Assembly (NCBI GenBank): GCA_900555545.1
Contig: USLQ01000007.1
Location: 1-13,368, forward strand
Origin: an uncultured Oscillospiraceae bacterium
Lineage (GTDB): Bacteria > Bacillota > Clostridia > Oscillospirales > Acutalibacteraceae
Direction of reading: 5' to 3'
Length of the DNA stretch: 13,368 bases
The position numbers and the translations under genes are program-made. Under the pieces are notes generated by a model. That model was not told the origin of the DNA and did no database searches. It saw nothing but the letters and a program-made list of their open reading frames with translations. Position 1 is the stretch's first letter; each line of letters starts with the position of its first letter. Shown here piece by piece: positions 6,035 through 13,160 of the stretch.

Positions 6035-7564
6035 TTACAGCCACTCGACCGTCGCAGGCGGTTTGGTGGTGATGTCATAGACGACGCGATTGATATGCTT
6101 GACCTCATTGGTAATCCGCTTGGACGCCTTCTCCAGCACCTCATACGGGATCTTTGCCCACTCGGCAGTCATAAAGTCGTCTGTGACGACGCCGCGCAGG
6201 GCGAGGGTATACTCATAGGTACGTGCATCGCCCATCACGCCCACACTGCGCACGTTGGTCAACACGGCGAAATACTGGCTGACACTGCGATCCAACCCGG
6301 CGTTGGCGATCTCCTGCCGGAAGATCGCATCCGCATCGCGCAGGATGTCGAGCTTTTCCCGTGTGATATCGTCCATCACACGGATGGCCAGGCCCGGGCC
6401 CGGGAACGGCTGCCTCCAGACGAGAAAGTCCGGAATGCCGAGCTCCGTGCCCACCTTGCGCACCTCGTCCTTGAACAGGTCACGCAGCGGCTCGATAATC
6501 TCCTTAAAGTCCACACAGTCCGGCAGGCCGCCGACATTGTGGTGGCTCTTGATGACTGCGGAAGCGCCCAGCCCGCTTTCAATCACGTCCGGGTAAATCG
6601 TCCCCTGTACCAGATAGTCCACAGAGCCGATTTTTTTGGCCCCGTCCTCAAAGACGCGGATGAACTCCTCGCCAATAATCTTACGCTTCTGCTCCGGATC
6701 GACCACACCGGCGAGCTTACTCAAAAAGCGCTCCTCCGCATTGACCCGGATCAAATTCATATCAAACTGCTTTTTAAAGACGGATTCGACCTCGTCCCCC
6801 TCATTCTTTCGCATGAGGCCGTGATCGACAAAAATGCACGTGAGATTCTTACCGATGGCTTTGTGCAGCAGCACGGCGGCCACGGAGGAATCCACTCCGC
6901 CGCTCATGGCGCACAGGACCTTGCGGTCGCCGATCTTTTCCCGATATTCCGCAATAGACCGTGCGACAAAGTCGCTCATGATCCAGTCTCCTTTGCAGCC
7001 GCAGACCCGGAACAGGAAATTGCGCAGGATCTGCTTGCCATATTCGGTATGTGTAACCTCCGGATGAAACTGCACCGCATAGATACCGTGCGTCCGGTCC
7101 TCCATCGCGGCACACGGGCAGTCCGCCGTGTGTGCCGTGACGGTATACCCCACCGGCGGCTTGCTGATATAGTCGGTATGGCTCATATAACAGCTGCTGT
7201 GGGACGGAATGTCCTCAAAAAGGACGCTCTGCTCCACATGCAGTTCCACGGGGCCGTACTCGCTCACCGGGGCGGATTCGATCACACCGCCCGCCATATA
7301 GGTGATCAGCTGCGCGCCGTAGCAGATGCCCAGCACAGGCACGCCCAACTTCAAAATGGCTGGATCATAGTGCGGGGACTCCTCCTTGTACACACTGTTG
7401 GGTCCTCCGGTAAAGATGATGCCTTTATAGCCCGTTTCGCGAATCTTTTCCAGTGGTGTGGTGTACGGCAGCACTTCCGCATACACATTGTTGTCGCGCA
7501 CGCGGCGTGCAATCAGCTGGTTATACTGCCCGCCAAAGTCGAGCACCAGAATTTTCTCATACAT
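6035..7564 (-). CDS. guaA: GMP synthase (glutamine-hydrolysing), full length
   Basis: The 509-residue enzyme converts XMP to GMP using glutamine and ATP. The N-terminal class I glutaminase domain (about 1-190) has the nucleophile C81 in GICYGAQ and the pair H167/E169 in FHPEV. The ATP-pyrophosphatase domain carries SGGVDSS at 221-227, [16 protein letters not shown] and RQPFPGPGL, followed by the dimerization domain. The length is normal for bacterial GuaA. GGAGG stands 8 bases before the ATG and the gene begins 18 bases after purA. One oddity is that the protein ends VEWL, whereas the family usually ends in Glu after this Trp. It is otherwise complete and probably functional. Confidence 0.97.
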   Translation of the reverse strand: MYEKILVLDFGGQYNQLIARRVRDNNVYAEVLPYTTPLEKIRETGYKGIIFTGGPNSVYKEESPHYDPAILKLGVPVLGICYGAQLITYMAGGVIESAPVSEYGPVELHVEQSVLFEDIPSHSSCYMSHTDYISKPPVGYTVTAHTADCPCAAMEDRTHGIYAVQFHPEVTHTEYGKQILRNFLFRVCGCKGDWIMSDFVARSIAEYREKIGDRKVLCAMSGGVDSSVAAVLLHKAIGKNLTCIFVDHGLMRKNEGDEVESVFKKQFDMNLIRVNAEERFLSKLAGVVDPEQKRKIIGEEFIRVFEDGAKKIGSVDYLVQGTIYPDVIESGLGASAVIKSHHNVGGLPDCVDFKEIIEPLRDLFKDEVRKVGTELGIPDFLVWRQPFPGPGLAIRVMDDITREKLDILRDADAIFRQEIANAGLDRSVSQYFAVLTNVRSVGVMGDARTYEYTLALRGVVTDDFMTAEWAKIPYEVLEKASKRITNEVKHINRVVYDITTKPPATVEWL

Positions 7565-7582
7565 AGCACGAACCTCCGCGGC

Positions 7583-8863
7583 TTATTTGTTCCGGAAGAT
7601 CATATCCTCACGGCGCGGTCCGTTGGAGACCATCGTAATCGGAACACCGATCTCCTGCTCAATGAACTTTACATACTCCTGTGCAGCCTTGGGGAGTTGA
7701 TCAAACTCCTTAATGCCGCTGATATCCTGCTTAAATCCGGGCAGTACCTTGAGGACCGGTTTTGCCTTTTTGAGCAAGTGGGTTACGGGGAAGTCCTTTG
7801 TCACCTTTCCGTCGATCTCGTAGCCGACACAGACGGGGATTTCATCCAGATAGGAGAGGCAGTCAAGTGCCGTCAGAACAGCCTGGGTCGCCCCCTGCAC
7901 CATCATCCCGTAGCGGGTGGCCACGCAGTCAAACCAGCCCATGCGGCGCGGACGGTGCGTGGTGGCGCCATACTCGCCGGCGTCGCCGCCGTGGGTACGC
8001 ATCTTATCCGCCGCCTCACCAAAGATTTCACTGACGAACTCACCTGCACCGACCGCGGAGGAATACGCCTTGGTGACCACAACGATATCCTTGATCTCGT
8101 AAGCCGGGATCCCTGCGCCGACGGCGCCATACCCCGCGAGCGTGGAGGAGGAGGTGACCATCGGATAGATGCCGAAGTCCGGATCCTTCAGGGAACCGAG
8201 CTGGCCCTCGAGCAGGATGTTCTTGCCCGCCTTGAGCGCGTTATGGATGTAAGTCGTCGTATCGCCTACATAGGGGGCGATCAGCTCGCGCTGACGCATC
8301 AGCTCGTCGAAAATTTCGTCCACTTTGAGCAGCGGCTTATGATAGATGTGCTCGAGCATCAGGTTTTTGACCTCCAGCACATGCTCCAGCTTATCACGCA
8401 GGCCCTCCTCGTCAAACAGCTCGTTGATCTGGAAGCCGATCTTTGCATATTTATCGGAATAGAACGGCGCAATGCCGGACTTGGTGGAGCCGAACTGCCG
8501 GTCCGCCAGACGCTCCTCCTCGTATGTGTCAAGCAGGACATGATACGGCATCATGATCTGCGTCCGCTCGGACACCATGATATGCGGTGCGGGCACGCCG
8601 GCATCCGTGACAGTCTTGATCTCCTCAATAAACTTGGGGATATTCAGCGCCACGCCGTTGCCGATGATATTCATCGTGTGGGAATAGCACACACCGGACG
8701 GGAGCTGGTGCAATGCGAACTTGCCATACTCGTTAATAATAGTGTGGCCCGCGTTGGCTCCGCCCTGGAACCGGATGACAATATCCGCCTCATTGGCAAA
8801 CATGTCCGTAATTTTACCTTTACCCTCGTCGCCCCAGTTTGCGCCTACAATTGCTTTTACCAA
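7583..8863 (-). CDS. purA: Adenylosuccinate synthetase
   Basis: The enzyme joins IMP and aspartate with GTP hydrolysis, the first step from IMP to AMP. The GTP loop WGDEGKGK lies at residues 10-17, with the catalytic Asp at 12, and GGANAGHT ends with the catalytic His at 40. Further family motifs such as EGQLG, TSSSTLAGYGA and RPRRMGWFD are present. The chosen start is TTG 8863, giving MVKAIVGANWGDEGK and 426 residues. This is the normal PurA N-terminus, and GGAGG is placed 8 bases before it. An in-frame ATG at 8884 would add seven residues and puts the RBS inside the gene. It is the first gene of the leftward purA-guaA-ddh-guaAb operon, behind a good promoter and a short 5' hairpin. Confidence 0.96.
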   Translation of the reverse strand: MVKAIVGANWGDEGKGKITDMFANEADIVIRFQGGANAGHTIINEYGKFALHQLPSGVCYSHTMNIIGNGVALNIPKFIEEIKTVTDAGVPAPHIMVSERTQIMMPYHVLLDTYEEERLADRQFGSTKSGIAPFYSDKYAKIGFQINELFDEEGLRDKLEHVLEVKNLMLEHIYHKPLLKVDEIFDELMRQRELIAPYVGDTTTYIHNALKAGKNILLEGQLGSLKDPDFGIYPMVTSSSTLAGYGAVGAGIPAYEIKDIVVVTKAYSSAVGAGEFVSEIFGEAADKMRTHGGDAGEYGATTHRPRRMGWFDCVATRYGMMVQGATQAVLTALDCLSYLDEIPVCVGYEIDGKVTKDFPVTHLLKKAKPVLKVLPGFKQDISGIKEFDQLPKAAQEYVKFIEQEIGVPITMVSNGPRREDMIFRNK

Positions 8864-8920
8864 GAAGACCGCCTCCGTTTTCATTCATAAAATTGGCTGT
8901 GATCCGAATAAACAAAAATC

Positions 8921-8942
8921 GCGGTGTCACCCTAAACACCGC
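8921..8942 (-). promoter_or_regulatory. Stem-loop at the predicted 5' end of the purA transcript
   Basis: GCGGTGT and ACACCGC form a 7-bp stem with an 8-base loop. Read leftward it is followed by GATTTTTG. It begins at about the predicted transcription start, so it is more likely a 5' stabilising or start-site-linked structure than a normal terminator. Confidence 0.5.
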
Positions 8943-8947
8943 AACTT

Positions 8948-8977
8948 ATTATACAATACACCGCTCCCCGCTGTCAA
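8948..8977 (-). promoter_or_regulatory. Promoter of the purA operon
   Basis: On the minus strand TTGACA (8977-8972) and TATAAT (8953-8948) are both perfect consensus hexamers with an 18-base spacer, about 85 bases upstream of the purA start. No other promoter was seen for the four downstream genes. Confidence 0.8.
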
Positions 8978-9062
8978 TTATAAGCCGGCCGAAAAATCAA
9001 CAAGATTCGTTTGTTTTTCCGGGCATTTTTCATGGCAGAGCGTGGCTGTAGGCGAATTGCCC

Positions 9063-9091
9063 TTGACATCCGCGTACGATTTGTGTATGCT
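9063..9091 (+). promoter_or_regulatory. Promoter of the MATE efflux gene
   Basis: TTGACA at 9063-9068 and TATGCT at 9086-9091 have a 17-base spacer. Transcription would start near 9098, leaving a leader of about 110 bases before the gene. Confidence 0.75.
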
Positions 9092-9096
9092 TATGG

Positions 9097-9188
9097 GGCA
9101 AAGTAAAAATTTTTTGCCGCCGGGTAAACGAAGCGTTGAATTTTGTATCGACAGGCCTTTGAAGATACAAAAAGCTCAGCGCTTTTTT
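9097..9188 (+). promoter_or_regulatory. Structured leader of the MATE gene with three inverted repeats
   Basis: Three inverted repeats are visible. GGCAAA/TTTGCC lies at 9097-9118. TTTTGTATC/GATACAAAA has a 9-bp stem and 14-base loop at 9141-9172. AAAAAGC/GCTTTTT lies at 9169-9187 and runs into a T-rich end. The second and third overlap by four A residues. The layout resembles an antiterminator/terminator pair, or the second repeat could be a protein operator. No known riboswitch class was recognised. Confidence 0.4.
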
Positions 9189-9207
9189 CTGTCTATGAAA
9201 GGAAGGC

Positions 9208-10560
9208 ATGTCTCTGATGAAAAAAGCGACGCCATTGCATGAATTTATCAAGTACTCGACCCTGAGCGTGCTCGGGATGATCGCCATCTCGTGCTATATC
9301 CTCGCCGATACCTTCTTTGTCGCGCAGGGATTGGGCACCAACGGGCTGGCCGCGCTGAACCTGGCGATCCCGGCCTATAACTTTATCCACGGCACCGGGC
9401 TGATGCTGGGTATGGGCGGCGCGACCAAGTTCTCGATCTACAAGAGCCAGAACGATCACAAAAGCGCCGACGTCCTCTACACCAACACACTCTATCTCGG
9501 CGCGATATGCTCCGTGCTTTTTATGGCTGTCGGGCTGTTCCTGTCCGGCCAGCTGGCCACACTGCTGGGGGCGGACAGCGCGGTGTTCGACATGACAAAC
9601 ACCTATCTGAAAGTGCTGCTCCTGTTCTCGCCCGCATTTATCTTAAACGATATTCTGCTCTGCTTTGTTCGCAACGACGGCGGCCCGCGGCTGTCCATGA
9701 TCGCCACCGTGGCCGGAAGTCTGACCAACATCGTGCTGGACTATGTTTTTATCTTTCCCTTCGGGATGGGCATCTTTGGCGCGGTGCTGGCCACCGGCGT
9801 CTCTCCGGCGCTTGGCGTCCTGATGATGCTCCCGCACGCGCTGAAAAAATCGGCGGGCTTTCATCCGGTCAAAACGGGGCTCCGGGCGGAGCACATGAAG
9901 ACGGATTTTTCTCTGGGATTCCCCTCCCTGCTCGGGCAGGTGTCCTCCGGCATCGTGATGATCGTGTTCAACACCATTATCCTGCGGCTGACCGGGAATA
10001 CCGGCGTGGCCGCATACGGTGTGGTGGCCAACATCTCGCTGGTGGTCACGTCCGTCTATACAGGTATTGCGCAGGGCATGCAGCCGCTGGTCAGCCGGGC
10101 ATACGGCGAACAAAAGCCCAAAGATGCACACCGGTTCTTACGGTATTCCATGATCTTGATGCTGATCCTTTCCGCCGTCATCTACCTGGTCATTCTCATC
10201 TGGGCGAATCCGATTGCCCGGATCTTCAACAGTGAAAATGATACGGCACTTCAGCAGATCGCCGTGGACGGATTAAAGCTGTATTTCACCTCCGTGGCCT
10301 TTGTGGGCTTCAATATCGTTCTCTCGATGTATTTTACCTCCGTGGAGCGGGCGCTTCCGGCACACATTCTCTCCCTGCTGCGAGGATTTATCCTCATCAT
10401 TCCACTCGCCTTCCTCCTGGCAGCGCTCTGGGAGATGACCGGCGTCTGGCTGGCCTTCCCGCTGACGGAACTGCTGGTCGCCCTGCTGGGTGCAGGACTC
10501 TATGTGTTCTATCAGAGGCGGCAAAAAGAAAGCTCTATTAAAAACGCTAACGCCTTATAA
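9208..10560 (+). CDS. MATE-family multidrug/cation efflux transporter
   Basis: The 450-residue integral membrane protein of the MATE family exports drugs or organic cations in exchange for Na+ or H+. The N-terminal FIKYSTLSVLGMIAISCYILADTFFV stretch, the LNLAIPAY helix, GATKFSIYKSQN, and the second-half repeat with GVAAYGVVANIS and GIAQGMQPLVSRAYGE are typical of the MepA-like branch. About twelve hydrophobic segments are visible, in two halves. Two starts are possible: ATG 9208, only about 4 bases after the GGA of AAAGGA, and ATG 9217 (M4, MKKATPLHE), which spaces GGAAGG 10 bases away and resembles relatives better. It is divergent from the purA operon and stands alone with its own promoter and structured leader. 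The substrate cannot be read from sequence. Confidence 0.93.
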   Translation: MSLMKKATPLHEFIKYSTLSVLGMIAISCYILADTFFVAQGLGTNGLAALNLAIPAYNFIHGTGLMLGMGGATKFSIYKSQNDHKSADVLYTNTLYLGAICSVLFMAVGLFLSGQLATLLGADSAVFDMTNTYLKVLLLFSPAFILNDILLCFVRNDGGPRLSMIATVAGSLTNIVLDYVFIFPFGMGIFGAVLATGVSPALGVLMMLPHALKKSAGFHPVKTGLRAEHMKTDFSLGFPSLLGQVSSGIVMIVFNTIILRLTGNTGVAAYGVVANISLVVTSVYTGIAQGMQPLVSRAYGEQKPKDAHRFLRYSMILMLILSAVIYLVILIWANPIARIFNSENDTALQQIAVDGLKLYFTSVAFVGFNIVLSMYFTSVERALPAHILSLLRGFILIIPLAFLLAALWEMTGVWLAFPLTELLVALLGAGLYVFYQRRQKESSIKNANAL

Positions 10561-10643
10561 GAAAAGAAAACAATACTGTGAATCAGAAAATCCTATAAAT
10601 TAAGGTTAAACGACGCCCGGAATATCCCTTGCCGCCGTCAAAT

Positions 10644-10820
10644 TTAGTTCTCCCCGTCATCAGACCAACCTGAAATAAAATGCAAATCGCCTGTTTTTAC
10701 ATCCAATGCCATATTATCACTTATACGCATTAGCATATCGCCATCCGAGCCGATTGCCATATTGTCGGAAATGCTCTGTGCAAAATCGCCGTCTTCATAA
10801 TCAAAAAAGCTCTTACTCAT
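10644..10820 (-). CDS. Small acidic protein with two tandem 16-residue repeats, unknown function
   Basis: This 58-residue protein was found by translating the gap between the MATE gene and the XRE gene. The start ATG at 10820 has a strong AGGAG 9 bases upstream. After MSKSFFDYEDGDFAQS come two repeats, ISDNMAIGSDGDMLMR (17-32) and ISDNMALDVKTGDLHF (33-48), then a Trp-containing acidic tail. The ISDNMA words are coded with different synonymous codons, so the protein repeat is maintained although the DNA has drifted. This is evidence that it is a real gene. There is no signal peptide or membrane segment, so it is probably cytoplasmic. It lies 60 bases after the regulator gene on the same strand with no terminator between, so the two are probably co-transcribed. 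I do not recognise a named family. Confidence 0.75.
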   Translation of the reverse strand: MSKSFFDYEDGDFAQSISDNMAIGSDGDMLMRISDNMALDVKTGDLHFISGWSDDGEN

Positions 10821-10880
10821 AAATACGATCTCCTATCCCCTGATTTTCGGGTGTGCACTTTGTATTGAAACGTCACATTC

Positions 10881-11993
10881 TTAACGCACAGCGTGATCCT
10901 CATTATTAAATTTTGGCAATTGGCGGATCAAAGATTTTATTTCATCATCCTTTACTTTATCCTTTACTTTCGTATCGACAAAAATAACAACCCCGTAGTA
11001 ATCTTTATTACCAATACTTTTCAATCTGCCAAGCTCGTTGCAAATATAACAATCGTTAAGATCCATCTCGCTGGTGATTTCCCGATTATAGTTCATTCCG
11101 AATTTTAATATGTCTATCGCTCTCTTCCGATATTTATCCAAGTGATTCAATGCGTATCTTAAACAGTTATTGATTATCGGGTTGATGGAAAGATAGGTAA
11201 CAGAATCAACCTGTTGTTTTTTTCTTTCAATAGACCCCAGCTTGCGCTCATAGGGTTTCACTTCAAGCATTGAATGGAATAAGCTGTCACTATCCAGTAT
11301 TATTTCCAGATATTCACCTTGACAAAAAATACAATTTTCTGTAGCATAGTGACCGTTTGTAAAAAACATATGGTATGAGTCATAAATATCATTGAACAGT
11401 TCTGTATCGCCCATGCTTGCAACAAGGCGGGCAAATTCAATGCAGTTTTCAGAATGAACCCACGTGATATCTCCATCTTTTTCAAGTTCAAATTGATTAT
11501 GATACCATTTCAATTTTATCCCATATTCTTCATGAAGATATCTAACACCATTAACAGCTTGATACTCCACTATATAATCAAGGAAAGTTTTCTCGAATTC
11601 ATCGGTTTGAGTAAGGATAGATTTTCCATCTTTTGCAAGCAATAAGTCAAATTCATCCCTGTATAATTTCGGATCATCCAAATATGCGTAGTATCTAAAG
11701 CCTTTATTGAACGGCACATTTTCTTTTTCAACAGGTAATTTGTACGCATCTTCATCTAATAACCGAGCCAATGAAACACCGAATATTTTTTCCAAAGGGA
11801 TAATAAATTCGTATTTGAGCGGTCTCTCCCCTTTTAGCATTTTTGAAAAGTTCGATCGTTCTCCATTTGCAAATTCATATGCTCTTGATCCTTTCATTCT
11901 TAATTCATGAGCAATATCAACGAGCAAATGAGTATACATTTTAATTCCTTTTAACTTCATGTAATGGTCAATATTGTTTTTCAGATTTTCCAT
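10881..11993 (-). CDS. XRE-type HTH regulator with large uncharacterised C-terminal domain
   Basis: The 370-residue protein has a divergent Cro/CI helix-turn-helix at about residues 20-80 (LVDIAHELRMKG, SNFSKMLKGERPLKYEF, LEKIFGVSLARLL). A helical C-terminal region of some 280 residues has no recognised domain but is rich in aromatic residues. It contains two CxxC pairs, C221/C224 and C315/C318, which could bind a metal or form disulphides. Regulators of this size with a helical sensor half include RRNPP peptide receptors, but TPR repeats are not evident by eye. GGAGG stands about 10 bases before the start. The gene is visibly AT-rich compared with the flanking MATE and purine genes, suggesting transfer. 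It probably regulates itself and the 58-residue protein that follows. Confidence 0.8.
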   Translation of the reverse strand: MENLKNNIDHYMKLKGIKMYTHLLVDIAHELRMKGSRAYEFANGERSNFSKMLKGERPLKYEFIIPLEKIFGVSLARLLDEDAYKLPVEKENVPFNKGFRYYAYLDDPKLYRDEFDLLLAKDGKSILTQTDEFEKTFLDYIVEYQAVNGVRYLHEEYGIKLKWYHNQFELEKDGDITWVHSENCIEFARLVASMGDTELFNDIYDSYHMFFTNGHYATENCIFCQGEYLEIILDSDSLFHSMLEVKPYERKLGSIERKKQQVDSVTYLSINPIINNCLRYALNHLDKYRKRAIDILKFGMNYNREITSEMDLNDCYICNELGRLKSIGNKDYYGVVIFVDTKVKDKVKDDEIKSLIRQLPKFNNEDHAVR

Positions 11994-12024
11994 TTTTCTC
12001 GTACCTCCGTCTTTATTCTCCTAT

Positions 12025-12030
12025 ATTATA
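12025..12030 (-). promoter_or_regulatory. -10 element of the XRE regulator gene
   Basis: A perfect TATAAT on the minus strand stands about 32 bases before the start codon. No good -35 hexamer lies 16-18 bases further up (CTACAA is the best), so the promoter may need an activator or be weak. Confidence 0.5.
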
Positions 12031-12079
12031 GCGCTTCTTCCTAATTTTTGTAGTCATTTAAGACAACTTTTGAGGTCTA

Positions 12080-12129
12080 TTTTGACTTTCATAAAAATCC
12101 ATGCAAATATGCATATGGTCAAATTTGAC
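12080..12129. promoter_or_regulatory. Palindromic operator-like cluster upstream of the XRE regulator
   Basis: A perfect 12-bp palindrome GTCAAATTTGAC lies at 12118-12129. A further TTTTGAC half-site lies at 12080-12086, and between them is an imperfect 20-bp inverted repeat centred on AAATATGC (12099-12118). Such symmetry suits an HTH dimer site, possibly for autoregulation, but the partner is unknown. Confidence 0.4.
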
Positions 12130-12345
12130 AACAAAATCGCAGCTGTTTTTCAAATAGCAAAGAAAAATTCATAAAAGTATTTTTTCTAATTCTGTTATAG
12201 ACGGTCTTTCAAAGGTTAAGCGACTTTTGGACAGGATAGCTGAACTTTCTCATCTGGCATTTCAAAAGTAGTGCGCGCCCTTCTGCGGTATCCTACAAAT
12301 TGATTCACATCAAAAAATATAGTACCATTGTGGTGGGTGAGGACA
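12130..12345. other. Intergenic stretch before the acetyltransferase gene
   Basis: No gene with a start and RBS is present. A plus-strand frame is open from 12158 to a TAG at 12272 and reads like helical coding sequence (LSKVKRLLDRIAELSHLAFQK in its last part), but it has no ATG. It may be a decayed gene end or chance. No clear promoter for the acetyltransferase was found. Confidence 0.3.
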
Positions 12346-12855
12346 ATGATTATCGAATACAATGAAGATTATCTGGAAGAGGTACGCGATCTGCTGGTCG
12401 AACTTGAGGAGTACATCGTCTCTCTGGACAAAGACCACTTGGATCGGATTCATGAGGATTATCGGAAAAAGGCGCCCCTTTTGGCTTTAAAAGAAGCACA
12501 AGAAAAGGACGGAAAGTGTTTTTTATGGGTAGAAGACGGCAAAGCAAAAGGAATGATTATCGGGTATATCCGGCCGTATGAAGCATCAGATTATCTGGAT
12601 TATACGTGTCCTCGGATGGGCATTATCAGCGAGCTGATGGTCTCGGAGGGGATGCGGGGGCATGGCGCAGGAACAGCATTGATGCGGCAGATGAAGGATT
12701 ATTTTATCAAACAGTGCTGTAAATACATCGAATTAGATGTATTTGCCTACAACCGGGCGGCAATATCCTTTTATCAAAAAGAAGGGTTCTATCCCAGAAT
12801 GATGACCATGATCCGGGAACTTGATCTCCCAGAGGGAGGGCCGCCGTCCAAATAA
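12346..12855 (+). CDS. GNAT-family N-acetyltransferase
   Basis: The 169-residue single-domain enzyme transfers acetyl from acetyl-CoA to an amine; its substrate is unknown. The acetyl-CoA loop is ELMVSEGMRGHGAGTALM at residues 96-113, with the expected R-x-x-G-x-G/A pattern. The C-terminal NRAAISFYQKEGFY at 136-149 is the typical motif B. The N-terminal half (EDYLEEVRDLLVELEEYIVSLD) is the usual alpha1-alpha2 pair. The start at ATG 12346 is chosen over in-frame TTG 12328 and GTG 12337 because MIIEYNED is a normal GNAT beginning and GTGAGG lies immediately upstream, although its spacing is short. It stands alone, flanked by a hairpin downstream. Confidence 0.88.
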   Translation: MIIEYNEDYLEEVRDLLVELEEYIVSLDKDHLDRIHEDYRKKAPLLALKEAQEKDGKCFLWVEDGKAKGMIIGYIRPYEASDYLDYTCPRMGIISELMVSEGMRGHGAGTALMRQMKDYFIKQCCKYIELDVFAYNRAAISFYQKEGFYPRMMTMIRELDLPEGGPPSK

Positions 12856-12876
12856 AACAACCGCTATACTATAAAA

Positions 12877-12907
12877 GGCAGGGGGCTACGATCACAAGCC
12901 TCCTGCC
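12877..12907 (-). terminator. Hairpin terminator, leftward orientation (shared between convergent genes)
   Basis: GGCAGGGGGCT (12877-12887) pairs with AGCCTCCTGCC (12897-12907) with a single G-U/mismatch and a 9-base loop. Read leftward it is followed by TTTTATAG. Read rightward there is no T run, but it lies 21 bases after the acetyltransferase stop and may also serve it. Confidence 0.65.
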
Positions 12908-12912
12908 ATCTG

Positions 12913-13044
12913 CTATAAATGCCCGGCAATACTGGAAAACAGCCGAATCGCCCACTCCGCTGTACGTGGGAGCGCCGCCCGGATCGCCTGTTCGATCTCC
13001 AAACTGGTGCAGGCGTTCACCTCCAGCGCCGTTCCCCCCTTTTC
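12913..13044 (-). pseudogene. Short coding remnant of unknown family
   Basis: On the minus strand 43 sense codons (beginning EKGGTALEVNACTSLEIEQA and ending SSIAGHL) lie between two in-frame upstream stops and a TAG at 12913, just before the hairpin terminator. The composition is protein-like (amphipathic helices, codon use like the neighbours), but there is no start codon with an RBS. It is probably the C-terminal end of a gene that lost its upstream part by frameshift or deletion. The family is not recognised. It might be simple intergenic sequence. Confidence 0.35.
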
Positions 13045-13160
13045 TTACTCCCGTTATACCGGAACGTGAAGCAAAAAATCTACCAATTCCGGTAGGAAAT
13101 CTGTCCCGTAAAGATAACATCACGGCAAGATCCCCTCTAATATGGACTTCCGGAGCGCGA
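13045..13160. other. Short non-coding stretch, possibly decayed
   Basis: Between the remnant and the stop of the edge gene all leftward frames are short or broken. A small CTACC/GGTAG inverted repeat near 13080-13096 is the only structure noted. Confidence 0.3.

Noticed and set aside
5693..8890. A 1065-codon uninterrupted frame on the plus strand opposite purA, guaA and part of ddh
   Set aside because: The opposite strand encodes three unmistakable enzymes with RBSs. The long antisense frame follows from their codon bias, has no RBS, and its product has a patchy His/Arg/Asp-rich composition with no motif.
8978..9020. PurR-type box (CGAA...TTCG) upstream of purA
   Set aside because: The CGAA and TTCG words are too close together and the flanks do not match the paired PurBox arrangement known from Bacillus.
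9097..9188. Known riboswitch (guanidine, fluoride, ZTP, preQ1 or THF) before the MATE gene
   Set aside because: Short resemblances such as GCCGCCGGGTAAAC occur, but the conserved cores of those classes, as I recall them, are not present in order.
10644..10820. The 58-aa protein as a secreted peptide pheromone for an RRNPP-type receptor
   Set aside because: It has no hydrophobic signal or basic N-terminus typical of exported pheromone precursors, is acidic throughout, and the regulator shows no obvious TPR repeats.
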